In this document: piece after piece, positions 23,561 to 36,049 of the stretch
Numbering within the stretch: position 1 is the stretch's first letter
How the letters are laid out: each line of letters begins with the position of its first letter
NCBI GenBank assembly: GCA_037043455.1
Contig: JAWPHD010001440.1
Span: 124,001 to 188,000, forward strand
From: Cyrtodaria siliqua
Taxonomy: Eukaryota; Mollusca; Bivalvia; Adapedonta; Hiatellidae
Length of the DNA stretch: 64,000 nucleotides
Direction: 5' to 3'
The notes under the pieces: generated by a model
The model's database searches: none
What the model was told of the DNA's origin: nothing
Seen by the model: the letters and a program-made list of their open reading frames with translations, nothing else
Translations under genes and position numbers: made by a program

Positions 23561-24309
23561 ACAAATCCATAATGTTAAATGCTCCCTATCCAATTCCAAA
23601 CATACATGTATCTTAACAAATGCTTTGTATTGCATTTATCACAATTTCTTAAAAATCTTGCGCTTTTGATTGGTTAAGAGTCCAAGTGTACCAGATCATA
23701 TTACACACCGGCTACTGGTAATATGAAAGCCTACTAAAAAATGAAATAAAAAACTCCCAATTCAACATGATTTTTTTATGAATTACTGTATCCTGTTTTA
23801 TCTGGGTGCACATCCTGGTTTTATTTACATGTATTTTCAATATTTAGTCATCCGTGAAAACAGATCACAAATTTACAAATTCGTTCATTCTGATTCATTG
23901 ATTTTTGTTCTGAAAACTCAAATTAAACTTGTAATATTTATCAGTCATATTGTTTGAGGTATGTCAGAATACTTTTTTGATTCAATATACGCTCATGTTT
24001 TGTCAATCTTTCCAGGCCCCAATCGCAGAACATTTTACATTGTAATCAATCTAAAGGAAATAATTCCAAACAAACTTTGATTTTATTTCACCCTGAACCT
24101 TCACCTTGAGCTCAGGGTGAAATAAAACAGGTTGGAAATTTCCCTGGTTGAAAAACTGTGACTAATAGTATGCCCCCACCGTGATAAGTCCCTAAATAAA
24201 CATGTTTACTTTGCTACTAAACATGGGGGAAGTGAATCTAAAGTAACTACCTGCAATTTGGAAGACAATTTAAGACTTAAAAAAAAAGAAGCTCACAGTC
24301 GCTTATTGT
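23561..24309. other. Unassigned intronic DNA
   Basis: No coding region, terminal repeat or array recognised. Confidence 0.4.
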
Positions 24310-24862
24310 TTAAAGAGGCACTACCTATATCTACGCGATTTTTAATGTAAAATATTTAATACTCAATATTACTGCATTTATATGTATGCAAAGCTATTTG
24401 ATGAGTATTCTAAGCAGCAACAAGGTTCGTATTCCTGTTCTGTAAATTATTAATTGATCAAAACAATATCTTGAATAAAATGCTGCCCAGCCGTTTATTC
24501 CTGCTGGAGAACTACGAGTTTTTACGATTTTATCGGACATGCGCAATGCCATTCAGTTGAATGAAAACAAACTACTCGGGTCAGTTCCGATAGTAAACGA
24601 ATCGATCGGAACTCGTCGCCAATCCGACGAGGCAGTTCCGATTGTAAACGAATAAGATCGGAAAATCTCCGTAATCGGCTTGTCTAAAACAATTACGAAT
24701 ACAATTTCAAAAATCCGATATTTTCTATCCTGTTTTTCCCCAGCAAAACGCATATTACATGGGGTGAAATTATTGCCGTTTACCTTTTTCATAGTCCTCT
24801 TTACAATTAAGTAAAGTTTATATCAATTGGTGGACAAAAATATATAGGTAGAGCATCTTTAA
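24310..24862. mobile_element. TTAA-flanked MITE (AGAGGCACTACC family)
   Basis: Left end TTAAAGAGGCACTACCTATA, right end TATAGGTAGAGCATCTTTAA: inverted repeats of about 17 bp with two mismatches, flanked by TTAA on both sides. The interior includes an inverted pair around cagttccgat. Non-coding; piggyBac-type insertion is inferred from TTAA. Confidence 0.8.
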
Positions 24863-25722
24863 CGTTGTATAGTATATAATCGAAAAGCTGTTAAATAAAT
24901 ATGACTAGAAACATCAAATATCTACATCATCCATTCTAGATTTGTCACGTATTTATTATCATAATAATATTACGCCATGTATTTGATTGCTATAATTTGT
25001 ATAAATGACATTTCAAAAAGCTTTATTAATGCATCTTCTCCATTGAAATAGCTGAAATCCATTGTTATGAATTTTCTTTTGAAATGTAAAATGAAACAGA
25101 TGATGGAATATTCGGGAGTTAAGTGGCTGAGAGAATTATACAGTCTGATCAAAAGAATGGTTTGTTTGTTTGTATGGTGTTCTATGTCATTTTTAGCACA
25201 TTTTAGGCCATATGATGGTCAATTTTTTTGTGGTAGAGGCAGATCACTCCATTTTTCTTTAGTAGAACCAGTACTGTCAACCTCACGCCAACCGTAAAAA
25301 TCAACACTTTCTCACGAGTCGATTTGGCTTGTTAAAACTAGTTAGGTCCTAATTGTTGCATACACTAAATGACATGTAAAGAAACGCATAATCAAAAAAT
25401 TGCCAACACTACACTATTATATACACCTAATTCCACGTAATATTCCAGATATATCTCAACTTGTTTTGTACAAAAAGGGGCTACAACTAATTACAGAAAG
25501 GGCACCTCTGTCATTTACATGTAGTAGACCTTTTAATCAAAGTTTACTTTGTTACATGAAATTCATAAATGTTGAAGTTTCGCTTGAAAAAGTCAACCCA
25601 TATCAGTATTGTGTTTAAAGACACATTTCGAGCCTGTTGTATTTGTGGGGAGAGAGAATTTCAACAGGTAACTGTAAATCGCTGTTAGAAATACATTTGC
25701 ACAAGGAAATTGAGATTATTAG
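24863..25722. other. Unassigned intronic DNA
   Basis: No gene or repeat recognised; short ORFs show no recognisable domain. Confidence 0.4.
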
Positions 25723-27198
25723 TTTTTAGCTCTACTGATCAGAGATCAGCAGAGCTTATGCCGTGGTGCGGCGTCCGTCGTCCGTCTGTCCATCTGTCTG
25801 TCCGTAAACTTTTATTTGTAGCGACAACTCCTCTGAAACTACTTGATGGATATTCATGAAACTTTACAGAAATGTTGCCCATAAAGTCTAGTTGATCCTA
25901 GCAAAAATTCATGTTGATGTGAAATCCAAGATGGCCGCCAAAGCTAAAAATAGAGTTTTAAAATACAAGTTTGTAGCGACTACTTCTTGAAAACTATAAG
26001 TGATATTGATATGGGACTTTTTCTAAAATGATCAGCATGACATGATGTTGATCCTTGTCAAAAATCGTTTTGATTCAACGTTAAACATGGCTGACAGTGG
26101 CCATCTTTGTTTACATAGAGTTATATAGTAAAAACTTGTAGCGACTACTCCTCTGAAACTACTTGACGGATTGTCATGAAACTTTACAGGAATGTTGCTC
26201 TTGATGTCTAATTGATCCTAGCAAAATTTCAGAACTGCCAGAAATTCAAGATGGCCGTCACAGCTAAAATTAGATTTTTAAAAAATAAGTTTGTAGCGAC
26301 TACTTCTTGAAAACTATAAGTGATATTGATATGGGACTTTTTGTAAAATGATCAGCATGACATGATGTTGATCCTTGTGGAAAATTATTTTGATTCGACG
26401 TTAAACATGGCTGCCAGTGGCCATCTTTGGTTACATAGAGTTATATAGTAAAAACTTGTAGCGACTACTCCTCTGAAACTACTTGACGGATGTTCATGAA
26501 ACTTCACAGGAATGTTGCTCTTGATGTCTAGTTGATCCTAGAAAAATTTCAGGTCGGCCGGAAATTCAAGATGGCCACCACAGCTAAAAATAGATTTAAA
26601 ATAAATAAGTTTGTAGCGACTACTTCTTCAAAACTATAAGAGATATTGATATGGGACTTTTTCTAAAATGATCAGTATGACATGATGTTGGTCCTTGTCG
26701 AAAATCGTTTTGATTTGACGTTAAACATGGCTACCAGTGGCCATCTTTGTTTACATAGAGTTATATAAATTCAAGATGGCCACCACAGCTAAAAATAGAT
26801 TTAAAATAAATAAGTTTGTAGCGACTACTTCTTCAAAACTATAAGAGATATTGATATGGGACTTTTTCTAAAATGATCAGTATGACATGATGTTGGTCCT
26901 TGTCGAAAATCGTTTTGATTTGACGTTAAACATGGCTACCAGTGGCCATCTTTGTTTACATAGAGTTATATAATGAAAACTTGTAGCGACTACTCCTCTG
27001 AAACTACTAAACGGATTTTCATGAAACTTCACAGGAATGTTGCTCTTAATGTTTAATTGATCCTAGCAAAATTTCAGGTCGGCCGGAAATTCAAGATGGC
27101 CGCCACGGTTAAAAATAGATTTTCAAAAAACAAGTCTGTAGCGACTACTTCCTGAAATCAAAATCAATCAGTAGAGCTTTAAGGTCATTGACCTCTTG
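25723..27198 (+). mobile_element. Pearl/HINE-like element, full length, dimeric ~320-bp cores
   Basis: 5' end TTTTTAGCTCTACTGATCAG with ccgtggtgcggcgtccgtcg and a CCGT/CTGT microsatellite. The cores alternate two ~160-bp types: A (ttgtagcgactactcctctg ... gaaattcaagatggccgcc) and B (ttgtagcgactacttcttga ... atgacatgatgttgatcc), so the period is about 320 bp. One segment (about 26765-26965) is a near-exact extra duplication. 3' end: AATCAGTAGAGCTT, hairpin AGGTCA-T-TGACCT, CTTGTT. The 5' AGCTCTACTGAT is the exact inverse of the 3' ATCAGTAGAGCT. Confidence 0.85.
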
Positions 27199-27608
27199 TT
27201 TGTCAAAGGATGAGGCCCGTCCCATAAAGGGTGAATAATAATGTAGTAAAAATTATAACCGTTTTGCATTTTATGTGCACTTGTATATATATTAAAACAA
27301 CTATGTATAGATGGATTTTCTTAAAAGACCCGTGTTAACAATTAATAGTCTTTGTATTTTTAGCACTCTATTATCAGTTACTTCTCTGCCATGTTTTAGT
27401 AAATCTCAAATGCACGAAACTCGTCGGGACTTCAAAATTCAAAAATCGTGTCATCTGTCAGTGTTTTTGATCACTTGAGCCGAAGGCTCAATGTGATATT
27501 TTGGAATCACTCTTCGTCCGTCGTCCGTCCGTTTTCTGTCCGTTGTCAGTCGTCGTCGTTATCTTTTGCTTCTGATGACTTATTCTCAGAAACCGCTTGT
27601 CGTTATAT

Positions 27609-27782
27609 GAATTCATTAAACTGGATTTTATAGTTGCACCAACAGCTAAGGTCATTTGGCGACATTCCAGCTTTTTATTGGTGGAGGAAGACCACAGGTG
27701 CAAACCCGGGCATTTGTTCGTGCACAGGCGCGCACCTGAGTAGAACCACCGACGTTCCGCAAGCAAGCTGGATAGCTTGATA
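27609..27782 (-). mobile_element. Short retroposon, minus strand
   Basis: Homologous to 52635-52794: shared words include gcaccaacagctaaggtcat, ggtggaggaagacc and gttccgcaagcNagctgg. The tail side at 27609 has attcattaaactgg. Typical 3' end of a molluscan LINE or its SINE partner. Confidence 0.65.
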
Positions 27783-28077
27783 CTCATATACTAAACAGCG
27801 GTGAGGGACATGCGATTTCAAGTCTGACACCATTCGACCACGGACGACCCTAGGTTTATGTGAAGCATCATTATATGTTTGTTCGAATGGTGCACCTGAG
27901 GTCATAAATGCCCCAGCAATGGGGCTTATTAAATCATTTAACAAATCTTAAAAAATTCTTCTGCAAAAACACAAGATATATAGAGCTGTCATATTTTGCA
28001 TGTAACATCGTCTTATGGTCCTCTAACTAGTTTGTTCTAATGGTACCCTGAGGTCAAATTTGGACCCGCCCCAGTGG

Positions 28078-28401
28078 CAGTGTATTAGGCAGAAATTCAA
28101 AAACTGGGTGTGCAAATATGCAAACAGGGTGTGCAAAATAATTTTCTAACACGCGTTATGCGCCAATTCGCGTCAAGTGGGTGTCTCTGGGGTAATTTCT
28201 TTTACAGATAAAGGTGAAAAAAATACATTTTAGGTCATATTTCTTCTATAAATGTATACAAAACATAACAATATTGAGAAAGTAAGAGTTTGGAAGTGTT
28301 TTTTTTTTTTTTTACCCCACCCACTCCCTCAAATATTGGCCGCGATTTTTCAAAAATGGCTGTGCAAAAGACGGCTGCACGGTTGGCTGGCTAATACACT
28401 G
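28078..28401. mobile_element. hAT MITE with 8-bp target duplication
   Basis: Starts CAGTGTATTAGGCAG and ends CTGGCTAATACACTG, inverted repeats of 15 bp with one mismatch. Both sides are flanked by CCCAGTGG (28070-28077 and 28402-28409). CAGTG termini with an 8-bp target duplication are diagnostic of hAT elements. The 324-bp interior is non-coding, so it is non-autonomous. A partial relative lies at about 19085-19170. Confidence 0.9.
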
Positions 28402-28640
28402 CCCAGTGGTCACATATTAAACATAGACTTACGGAACTCTATTGTGCTCACGATAAGATTTTTCAAAAAAGGGAGATAATTAAAAAAGTAGTAAAGCTAG
28501 TGTTATGGTTCCTATGAACTGCTCTCCGTCTCATTGTCCTAATCATTCACTCAAACTTTAATCAAGCATACTTTTTGAGTTATGCTCCGGACAAAAAGCG
28601 TGACGCACGGGACGCACGGAAAAAGCGGCGACTATATGAT

Positions 28641-29582
28641 CCCCCATAATAAACAATCTAGTGTTTTTAGTTAAAATATATTTTATATCAAAAACTAAGG
28701 TAATAGTAAATGAAAAGAAAAAAACTGTGATGGGGCCTCAATATAATGTATCTGTGGTAATCAGTCAGCGAGAAGTAAGCACTTAAAAAGCATGCTATCC
28801 ATGACTTTTCAACGACAACATTCAGTTGGGAAATGTGTCTTTAATGTTAGGAGATTGCAACGTTTAAAGCCTAAGTTTTCTCATCTGCTTGAGCCAAATG
28901 CGCATTCTGTCGATAATGAAACTTTAATAGGGCCTAAACAAATAAATTGTGTGGTTCGGGTCACCCGACCCTAGCTACGAATACCCGCCGACCCTGACGT
29001 TTTTTTGGTCCATTTCGAAAAAAAACAAAAAAAAACAATATAAAGTCACAGTAATTATACTACATAATTCAGTGCATCTTCCCTGACGTTTTTTTGGTCC
29101 ATTTCGAAAAAATAAATAAATATATATAGCGGAAATACCCATTATGCGTTTCATTTTCCTTTCAGTATATAAGCACCCCAGTTACATTTTATTTCATGTC
29201 TTTTAAATGGAATATTCATTTTGAATGGAATATATAATTTTGACTAAAAAATCTTGAAATTTCATCAATATATTAAACAAATTCAAATAAAGTTGAAAAT
29301 AATTAACAGTGTTGTTGTTGTTTTTGGTCATATTTGTGGTCGAAATTCGGCCCCATTTCCCTTACTAAAAGTTATTTTTCTCGCTTTAATCAATTGGATA
29401 AAATTTCCTAAAAAAAAAGAAGAAAGTATGAACCTGTTAGTTTTTTAGTGGACCACCCATAGCATGCCCGTGAAACCTTTGTTCTTGATATATATGCATT
29501 AGGTATTAAACGGAAGACTGAAAAAATACTAAAAGTAAAACATTTTTCTCCCCACAGTTTTATCTTTATTTTTCTAAATGTA
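28641..29582. other. Intronic DNA with a short tandem duplication
   Basis: The word ccctgacgtttttttggtcc occurs twice (about 28992 and 29081), and gggtcacccgaccctagc resembles the inner ends of the TTAGGCC MITE family (58523-59108). No gene is supported. Confidence 0.45.
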
Positions 29583-32365
29583 GTTTTTAGCTCTACTGGC
29601 CAAAGCCCAGGAGGGCTTATGCGATCACTTTTCGTCCGTCTGTCTGTCCGTCCGTCCGTCCATCTGTCTGTTAGCAATTTTATAAAATCGCCATCTCCTC
29701 TAAAACCGCTTGAAGGATTTTGATGAAACTTCATCACAATGTTACTTGGGAGGGTCCCTCTCAGATTTGTGTTTCTTGCGGCCGCCAGTCATCCAAGATG
29801 GCCGCCATGGATAAAACTAGGTCAAATTTAAGGCAATTTCAAACGACATCTCCGACGAAACCACTTATTCCATTCTGCTGAAATATCTTTACGTCTTTTA
29901 TAATTTATTTTGAAAAGATGAACTGCTATATACATTAAAAACATATTTTGGCAATGACATACACATAAAACCTCCTGGAAACTGATTAATAAACCAGTGT
30001 TTTGTGTAAAAAATGTTTTGTGAAATCCAGATTCAGACACCTCGAAATTATGAATGAACAAAAACAAAACAAATGTCACATGGATCTAGCCAATCATGTA
30101 AAATATGTAAATTAATGAGGTGTTGATTGGTTACAGTGTTTTTTTATGCCTAATTTGGCATTCACAATGCCAAAAAGTATACTTTTTTCACAATTATATC
30201 CAAAAAATTCACAATCTGAAAAAGGTTAAATACAGACCAGTAAAGATACTAGTCTTAACATACGCTGGTGTTACAACTAGTCTGTATTTACCAAAAACAA
30301 ACTTAAAAGCAAGGGATATTAAACTGTGAAATTAAAAGTGAAAATTTTAACCGGAAATTAAAAGTGAAAATTTTTCACAATTTCTAGAAAAATGCCGCTA
30401 TTTTTCACAATGGCACAGGCACAGGCTGCATTCACAAAACACATAAAAAAAAACCTGGGTTAGAACCTGATTGGCTAGATATTATTCAATGGTGTAATAC
30501 TTTATGGTTGCAAGGTGTTGCACGAGAGACTTGATTATCCCCGAGGCGAAAACGACAGTCATCAGTTTTTTAGGGATTAAGTGAATTACAGGAACACTAA
30601 AGGTTTTCAGCTTTGTTTGTTTATTTAATGTTAAGTGTTCGCGTGTGGTAGGTGTCAGTTGGTTAGTTATGTTATTTTAGACTACATTCAATGTACACTC
30701 GTCACGGTGATTAGTGCTGAGGTCTATTTGTAACAGGCCGATCACAGCAGAGAAATGAACCAAGTTTGGCTTTTCGGAAATTTCGATGTCGCCAAACACT
30801 TTTGCCAAAGTTTGAAATTTAGAGCCATTTTCTTTTTTATTTCGCCATTGGTGCCATTGGCGATGCCCAGAGGAGGGCCCTGTCATATACATGTTCCTTG
30901 GGTTGGCTTCTATCAAGTTTGTGTTTTTAGTTATCGTCAAATAATCAAAATGGCTGCCACGGCGACTCAAAGTTTACATAGAATTATATAGGAAAAGGTT
31001 AAAAATGACATCTTCTCTAAAACCGTTTGAAGGATTTTGATGAAACTACATCACAACGTTACTTGGGAGGGAGGGCCCCTCTCAGATTTATGTTTTTCAG
31101 GGCCGCCAGTCATTCAAAATGGCCACCATGGCTAAAACTAGGTAAAATTTAAGGAAAGTTCAAACGACATCTCCTCCGTAAACACTTATTCCATTCTACT
31201 GAAATATCATATACGTGTTCCTTGGGTTAGCCTCTATCAAGTTTGTGTTTTTTGTTATCGTCGAATAATTAAAATGGCCGCCACAGTGACTCAAAGTTTA
31301 CATAGAGTTATATAGGAAAAGGTTAAAAATTACATCTTCTCTGAAACCACCTGAAAGATTTTGATGAAACTTAAGTAAAATGATATTTGGGATAGTCCCT
31401 CTCAGATTTGTGTTTTTAGCGGCCGCCAGTCATCCAAGATGGCTGCCATAGCTAAAACTAGGTCAAATTTAAGTAAATTTCAAACGACATCTCCTCCGAA
31501 ACCACATATTCAATTCTTGTGAAATATCATTTACATGTTCCTTGGTTTAGCCTCTATCAAGTTTGTGTTTTTTGTAATCGTCAAATAATCAAAATGGCCG
31601 CCACGGCGACCCAAAATTTACATAGAGTTAAATAAGAAAAGGTTAAAAATGACATCTTCTCTAAAACAGCCTGAAAGAGTTTGATGAAACTTAAGCACAA
31701 TGATATTTGGGATAGTCCCTCACAGATTTGTGTTTTTTTGCGGCCGACAGTCATCCAAGATGGCCGCCATGGCTGAAACTAGGTCAAATTTAAGTAATTT
31801 CAAACGACATCTCCGAAACCACTTATTCCATTCTACTGAAATATCATATACATGTTCCTTGGGTTGGCCTCTATTAAGTTTGTGTTTTTCGTTATCGTCG
31901 AATAATCAAAATGGCCGCCACGGCGACCCCAAATTTACAGAGTTATATAGGAAAAAGTTAAAAATTACATCTTCTCTAAAACCGCTTAAAGGATTTTGAT
32001 GAAACTTAATCACAATGATATTTGGGATAGTCCCTCTCAGATTTGTGTTTTTCACAGCCGCCAGTCATCCAAGATGGCCTCAATGGCTAAAACTAGGTCA
32101 AATTTAAGGAAATTTCAAACGCCATCTCCTAAACCACTTATTCAATTCTTGTGAAATATCATATACATGTTCCTTGGGTTAGCTTCTATCAACTTTGTGT
32201 TTTTCATTATCGTCAAATAATCAAAATTAATCAAAATGGCTGCCATGATAACCCAAAGTTTACATAGAGTTATATATAGGAAACATTTTTCTTGGGTTGG
32301 CCTCTTCCATGTTTATGAATCACATCATACAAGTAGAGCCTCTACAGGCCCTCTTGGGCCTCTTG
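29583..32365 (+). mobile_element. Pearl/HINE-like element, ~2.8 kb, ~320-bp cores
   Basis: 5' end TTTTTAGCTCTACTGGCC with cgtccgtctgtctgtccgtc microsatellite. Cores recur about every 320 bp (gacatcttctctaaaaccg at about 31005, 31328, 31647, 31968), with gattttgatgaaactt, agtcatccaagatggc and atacatgttccttggg. 3' end: aagtagagcc, hairpin AGGCCC-TCTT-GGGCCT, CTTGTT. The first core is interrupted (about 29888-30883) by unrelated sequence whose right edge ends gaggagggccctg, the inverse of a CAGGG terminus seen at 19219. Confidence 0.8.
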
Positions 32366-32692
32366 TTAGCTTCATTTTACTGATTGTTGAACTTGATTAT
32401 ATCGTACCAATAATATATTTGAAAGTGGTAAAATGGTGATTTTATTTCTGTTGAAAAATCCAAGTTGTATTGCCTTTCATTTAATTATATGCAAACGCTA
32501 AAATAGTACTGCATTAATAATGATGTGCTTAATTTAACGCTTAATAAATACTCCAAGATTGCTGTGTGTCCTTTTGGTATTTTCTGGGTCTTTCACAGGG
32601 CATATTCCACAAGTCCTATCCCTTAATTACAAAATCTATTTCCCCCTACTCCTTAATTGACTCCCTATCCTCTGATCCCTCTGCCCTTATCC
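32366..32692. other. Unassigned intronic DNA
   Basis: No feature recognised. Confidence 0.4.
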
Positions 32693-33024
32693 TTAACTCG
32701 CTAAGCACGACTATAATAGCCTTTGCATCCATTGAATGTCCACAATGTCCGGCTGCTGATCAGTCCAGGGGTGTAAAATTTTCCAAAAAGCAACTTGCCC
32801 TTATTTTCAATATTGTTATTTTGAATGCTGAAAAACACAATTGTATTAAAAAAACTAGAAAATGCCACTTGTCCTGCCCTCAAAATTGTTGTGTTTGGTG
32901 GGCGGGCGAGTGGAATTTTACACCACTGCAGTCATTTCCCCCAAAACACCCTTTGTCACATAAATTGAATGGTCTTAATTCAAAGAACAGCCCAGTATAT
33001 ATATGTAGCAGATTAAGGGGTTAA
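32693..33024. mobile_element. TTAA-flanked palindromic MITE (agcctgcNag family), copy 2, interrupted
   Basis: TTAA at both ends (32693-32696, 33021-33024). Interior words taatagcctttgcatccatt, cggctgctgatcagtc and atggtcttaattcaaagaac match 15507-15706. It is split by the 163-bp CAGGG-ended element at 32766-32928. Confidence 0.7.
32766..32928. mobile_element. 163-bp CAGGG/CACTG element with 5-bp target duplication
   Basis: Left end CAGGGGTGTAAAATT, right end AATTTTACACCACTG: 15-bp inverted repeats with one mismatch. Flanks CAGTC on both sides (32761-32765 and 32929-32933). Removing the element and one CAGTC restores the host MITE's gatcagtcatttcc. A CAGNG terminus with 5-bp duplication fits the hAT5-type group of hAT elements. 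Confidence 0.85.
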
Positions 33025-33049
33025 AAACACCAACAATGCAAAATGCATT

Positions 33050-33409
33050 CAGGGCTTTTTTACCTTATATAACAGAGGCCTGTAAAGGGCCTCTTCCCAA
33101 CAGAAAATTGGACTGTTTTTTCCCAACTGTGGCAGAAATATTTCCCAATCGGAAAACAGCAGTCTCTCAGAATTTGAGAAAAAACATGAATTCTGCAGTG
33201 TGTTTTTTTTGTCTGCTAAGTAAATTCCGACTTGGAAAAGTTAATAATTATGGTAAATAATGGATGACTATATAAATAAAGTACATTAATGTCATATTTA
33301 CTTAATTTATGAAATCTTGTATTTTTCCCAAAATGAGAAATAAGCGCGTTCTTTTTCCCCAAAATGGACAGGCCTGGGCCTCTTCCCAATTTTGTGGAAA
33401 AAAGCCCTG
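33050..33409. mobile_element. 360-bp CAGGG/CCCTG element with 5-bp target duplication
   Basis: Left end CAGGGCTTTTTTACC, right end AAAAAAGCCCTG; flanks GCATT on both sides (33045-33049 and 33410-33414). The interior repeats ttcccaa and cctcttcccaa toward both ends. Non-coding; same terminus type as 32766-32928 and 46929-48293. Confidence 0.85.
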
Positions 33410-34151
33410 GCATTATACCTGTCTATAAATAGCTCCTTGTAGGCTATACTTCTTAAAAATCCTTTCATGTACAGTTGAAATATACTTCAAATTTCATCTA
33501 AAGAAATCATAATCCCTGATATATTGTCACCCCACAGGGTCACTCCCTTCCATACACACCCCATGATACTCAAATTAAAAGAAAAATCCCCCTATCCCTT
33601 AACTTGTATTTTGTGGAAGACCCCGCTGTTACATGTGCTGTTACAGAAATTGTGGTATGGATGTGCACTTGGTGATGTCGGTAGTTCAGATATACCAAGG
33701 ATCAATGCTGTTGCATGCGAAGCTTATATTCTTCTTGTTGATCGATAAAGTTTGTATAATTTAAAGGTTTCATTGATTAAAAAAATGAACCAGATTTTTA
33801 TATAGCCTCTGCAAACCAATTAGATAAAAAAAAATAGAGGTTCACATTTTCTTAAAGGGACACATGGCAATCTTGATTTTTTTTAAACTAGCGGTGTCCT
33901 GTTAGTTTTTCTACATAAATTGCATTTGTTCAATCATTAATGTTAATTATAAGAATTGTATTAAGCCATTTGTTTTTGCATGTTATTAATTTTTGATATT
34001 ATTGCACCAATAATATATTAAAACTTATAGTATAGTAACACGAAATAGTGAATACTTCAAATTTGATTGATTTAAATGTCACCAGGGTAAAAGTAAAAAA
34101 TGATACTGGATATATAAATCGAGACACCCATTTCAACACTGCCGTACCGAA
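33410..34151. other. Unassigned intronic DNA
   Basis: A stretch at about 33620-33745 reads open on the plus strand with no recognisable domain. tcttaaagggacac at 33853 resembles a TTAA-MITE end, without a visible partner. Confidence 0.4.
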
Positions 34152-34415
34152 GCATTGTGGTGTAGTGGTTATAGCATCTGCTTTGCATTCGGGAGGTCGT
34201 GGGTTCGAGTCCCCTGACCGCGTCATACCAAAGACTTTAAAAATGGAGTAGTCACTTGTAACCCTTGCCTGACGAGCAAATAATGGGTAGTGCTACGACT
34301 GATTGACCAGTGTCAGAATAATGTGACTGGGTGGGTGGGGGTATCATGTCTACTATGGCGTGGTATTCCAGCAGCACTATAAAGAAACCGCTTCAAGTAG
34401 ACATATCATCACATC
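34152..34415 (+). mobile_element. tRNA-derived SINE
   Basis: The head 34152-34226 has a Pol III A box (TGGTGTAGTGGTTATAGC), an anticodon-arm-like gctttgcattc as in tRNA-Ala(TGC), and a B box (GGGTTCGAGTCCC). The body carries tgtcagaataatgtgactgg and ggtattccagcagcac; the 3' end is catcacatcacac. The same body word recurs in the SINE at 50022-50700. Bivalve tRNA-SINEs of this layout are known; I cannot verify the family name. Confidence 0.8.
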
Positions 34416-34639
34416 ACACAATAACAAACAGATAAAAGTCCAGACATTGTGCCTATAATCGTCGGGTAGGACGCCTGTTGTAGGTGGAGGGACTATAATC
34501 CTTAGAAATACACACACACACACTCAACACTGCCATGTTAATTTAATTGTTGATAAATACTTCACATACATGTAGATGACACATTTCATTCCCCAATTGA
34601 CATAACACCTTGAGTGATAAAGTGAACCCAAATGACATT

Positions 34640-35545
34640 TTCTAGTCCCCAAATACCATATTTCAGTCCCCAAACACCATATTTCAGTCCCCAAATACCA
34701 TATTTCAGTCCTCAAATACCATATTTCAGTCCTCAAATACCATATTTCAGTCCCCAAATACCATATTTCATATTTCAGTCCTCAAATACCATATTTCAGT
34801 CCCCAAATACCATATTTCAGTCAAATACCATATTTCAGTCCCCAAATACCATATTTCAGTCCTCAAATATCATATTTCAGTCCTCAAATACCATATTTCA
34901 GTCCCCAAATATCATATTTCAGTCCTCAAATACCATATTTCAGTCCCCAAATACCATATTTCAGTCCTCAAATACCATATTTCAGTCCCCAAATACCATA
35001 TTTCAGTCCCCAAATAGCATATTTCAGTCCTCAAATACCATATTTCAGTCCCCAAATAGCATATTTCAGTCCTCAAATACCATATTTCAGTCCCCAAATA
35101 GCATATTTCAGTCCTCAAATACCATATTTCAGTCCCCAAATACCATATATCAGTCCTCAAATATCATATTTCAGTCCCCAAATACCATATTTCAGTCCCC
35201 AAATATCATATTTCAGTCCTCAAATACCATATTTCAGTCCCCAAATACCATATATCAGTCCTCAAATATCATATTTCAGTCCCCAAATACCATATTTCAG
35301 TCCCCAAATAGCATATTTCAGTCCTCAAATAGCATATTTCAGTCCCCAAATAGCATATTTCAGTCCTCAAATACCATATTTCAGTCCCCAAATATCATAT
35401 TTCAGTCCCCAAATATCATATTTCAGTCCTCAAATACCATATTTCAGTCCCCAAATATCATATTTCAGTCCCCAAATATCATATTTCAGTCCTCAAATAC
35501 CATATTTCAGTCCCCAAATATCATATTTCAGTCCCCAAATGGCAC
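34640..35545. repeat. 21-bp minisatellite array
   Basis: About 42 units of cagtccccaaataccatatt plus t. Alternating variants (cagtcc versus cagtcctc; atacc versus atatc versus atagc) form higher-order blocks. Because 21 is divisible by three and the unit lacks a stop in one frame, a 306-codon ORF runs through it with a seven-residue period (NTIFQSP). It has no gene context and is best read as a repeat artefact. Confidence 0.92.
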
Positions 35546-35552
35546 ACACTAG

Positions 35553-36049
35553 ACAACACTGATAAGAACCCTAGTTACATTTTATTCATATCTTTCAAAT
35601 GGAATGTGTAATTCTGACAACAAATTATATGAAAACTCATTATTATATTTTTTATCAGATTCATCAAATAATGAAAAGAAATAATGTTTGATAATTGGAT
35701 TACATTCAGTCACCATTTTTAAATTAAAGAACATGTCAACATTTGAGAAAATGTAATGAAAAATAAATGAGACTAATTATCAGTGCCCAATTACATCCTA
35801 CATACATGTAGTAAGAGTAAGGGTCACTAACATTGTGTTACATCACTGTGGAAATGTAACAATGATGCAACTCACAGAAATCAATATATTGGTGTGCAGT
35901 TGTCTGTGTAGCTATAGCGGCATCGAGTATCCATCGAGAGAGCCTCGCATGATTCATAACTTCCTCTGAATCATTGTCAGATTTAAAAGAAATATCCGTC
36001 ATTGGACATTAAGATTGTGTAACTTCCAAATATTCTGCATAAATATTAG
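35553..36049. other. Unassigned intronic DNA
   Basis: No gene or clear repeat. Confidence 0.4.

Larger units (their letters stand above)
27460..28640 (+). mobile_element. Another pearl-like family, interrupted
   Basis: The 5' end at 27466 has a hairpin word GAGCCGAAGGCTC followed by cttcgtccgtcgtccgtccg. Later cores at about 27885 and 28030 carry gaggtcaaatttggacccgc-type words. It is split by a minus-strand retroposon (27609-27782) and a hAT MITE (28078-28401). Confidence 0.5.

Noticed and set aside
32566..33024. 152-residue ORF in intron 1
   Set aside because: It spans two nested MITEs (TTAA-flanked and CAGGG-ended); no domain is visible and composition is that of the elements.
34632..35552. 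306-codon open reading frame with heptapeptide period
   Set aside because: It is a 21-bp minisatellite; a unit divisible by three without stops stays open by arithmetic. The reverse strand is open as well, and there is no gene context or signal sequence.
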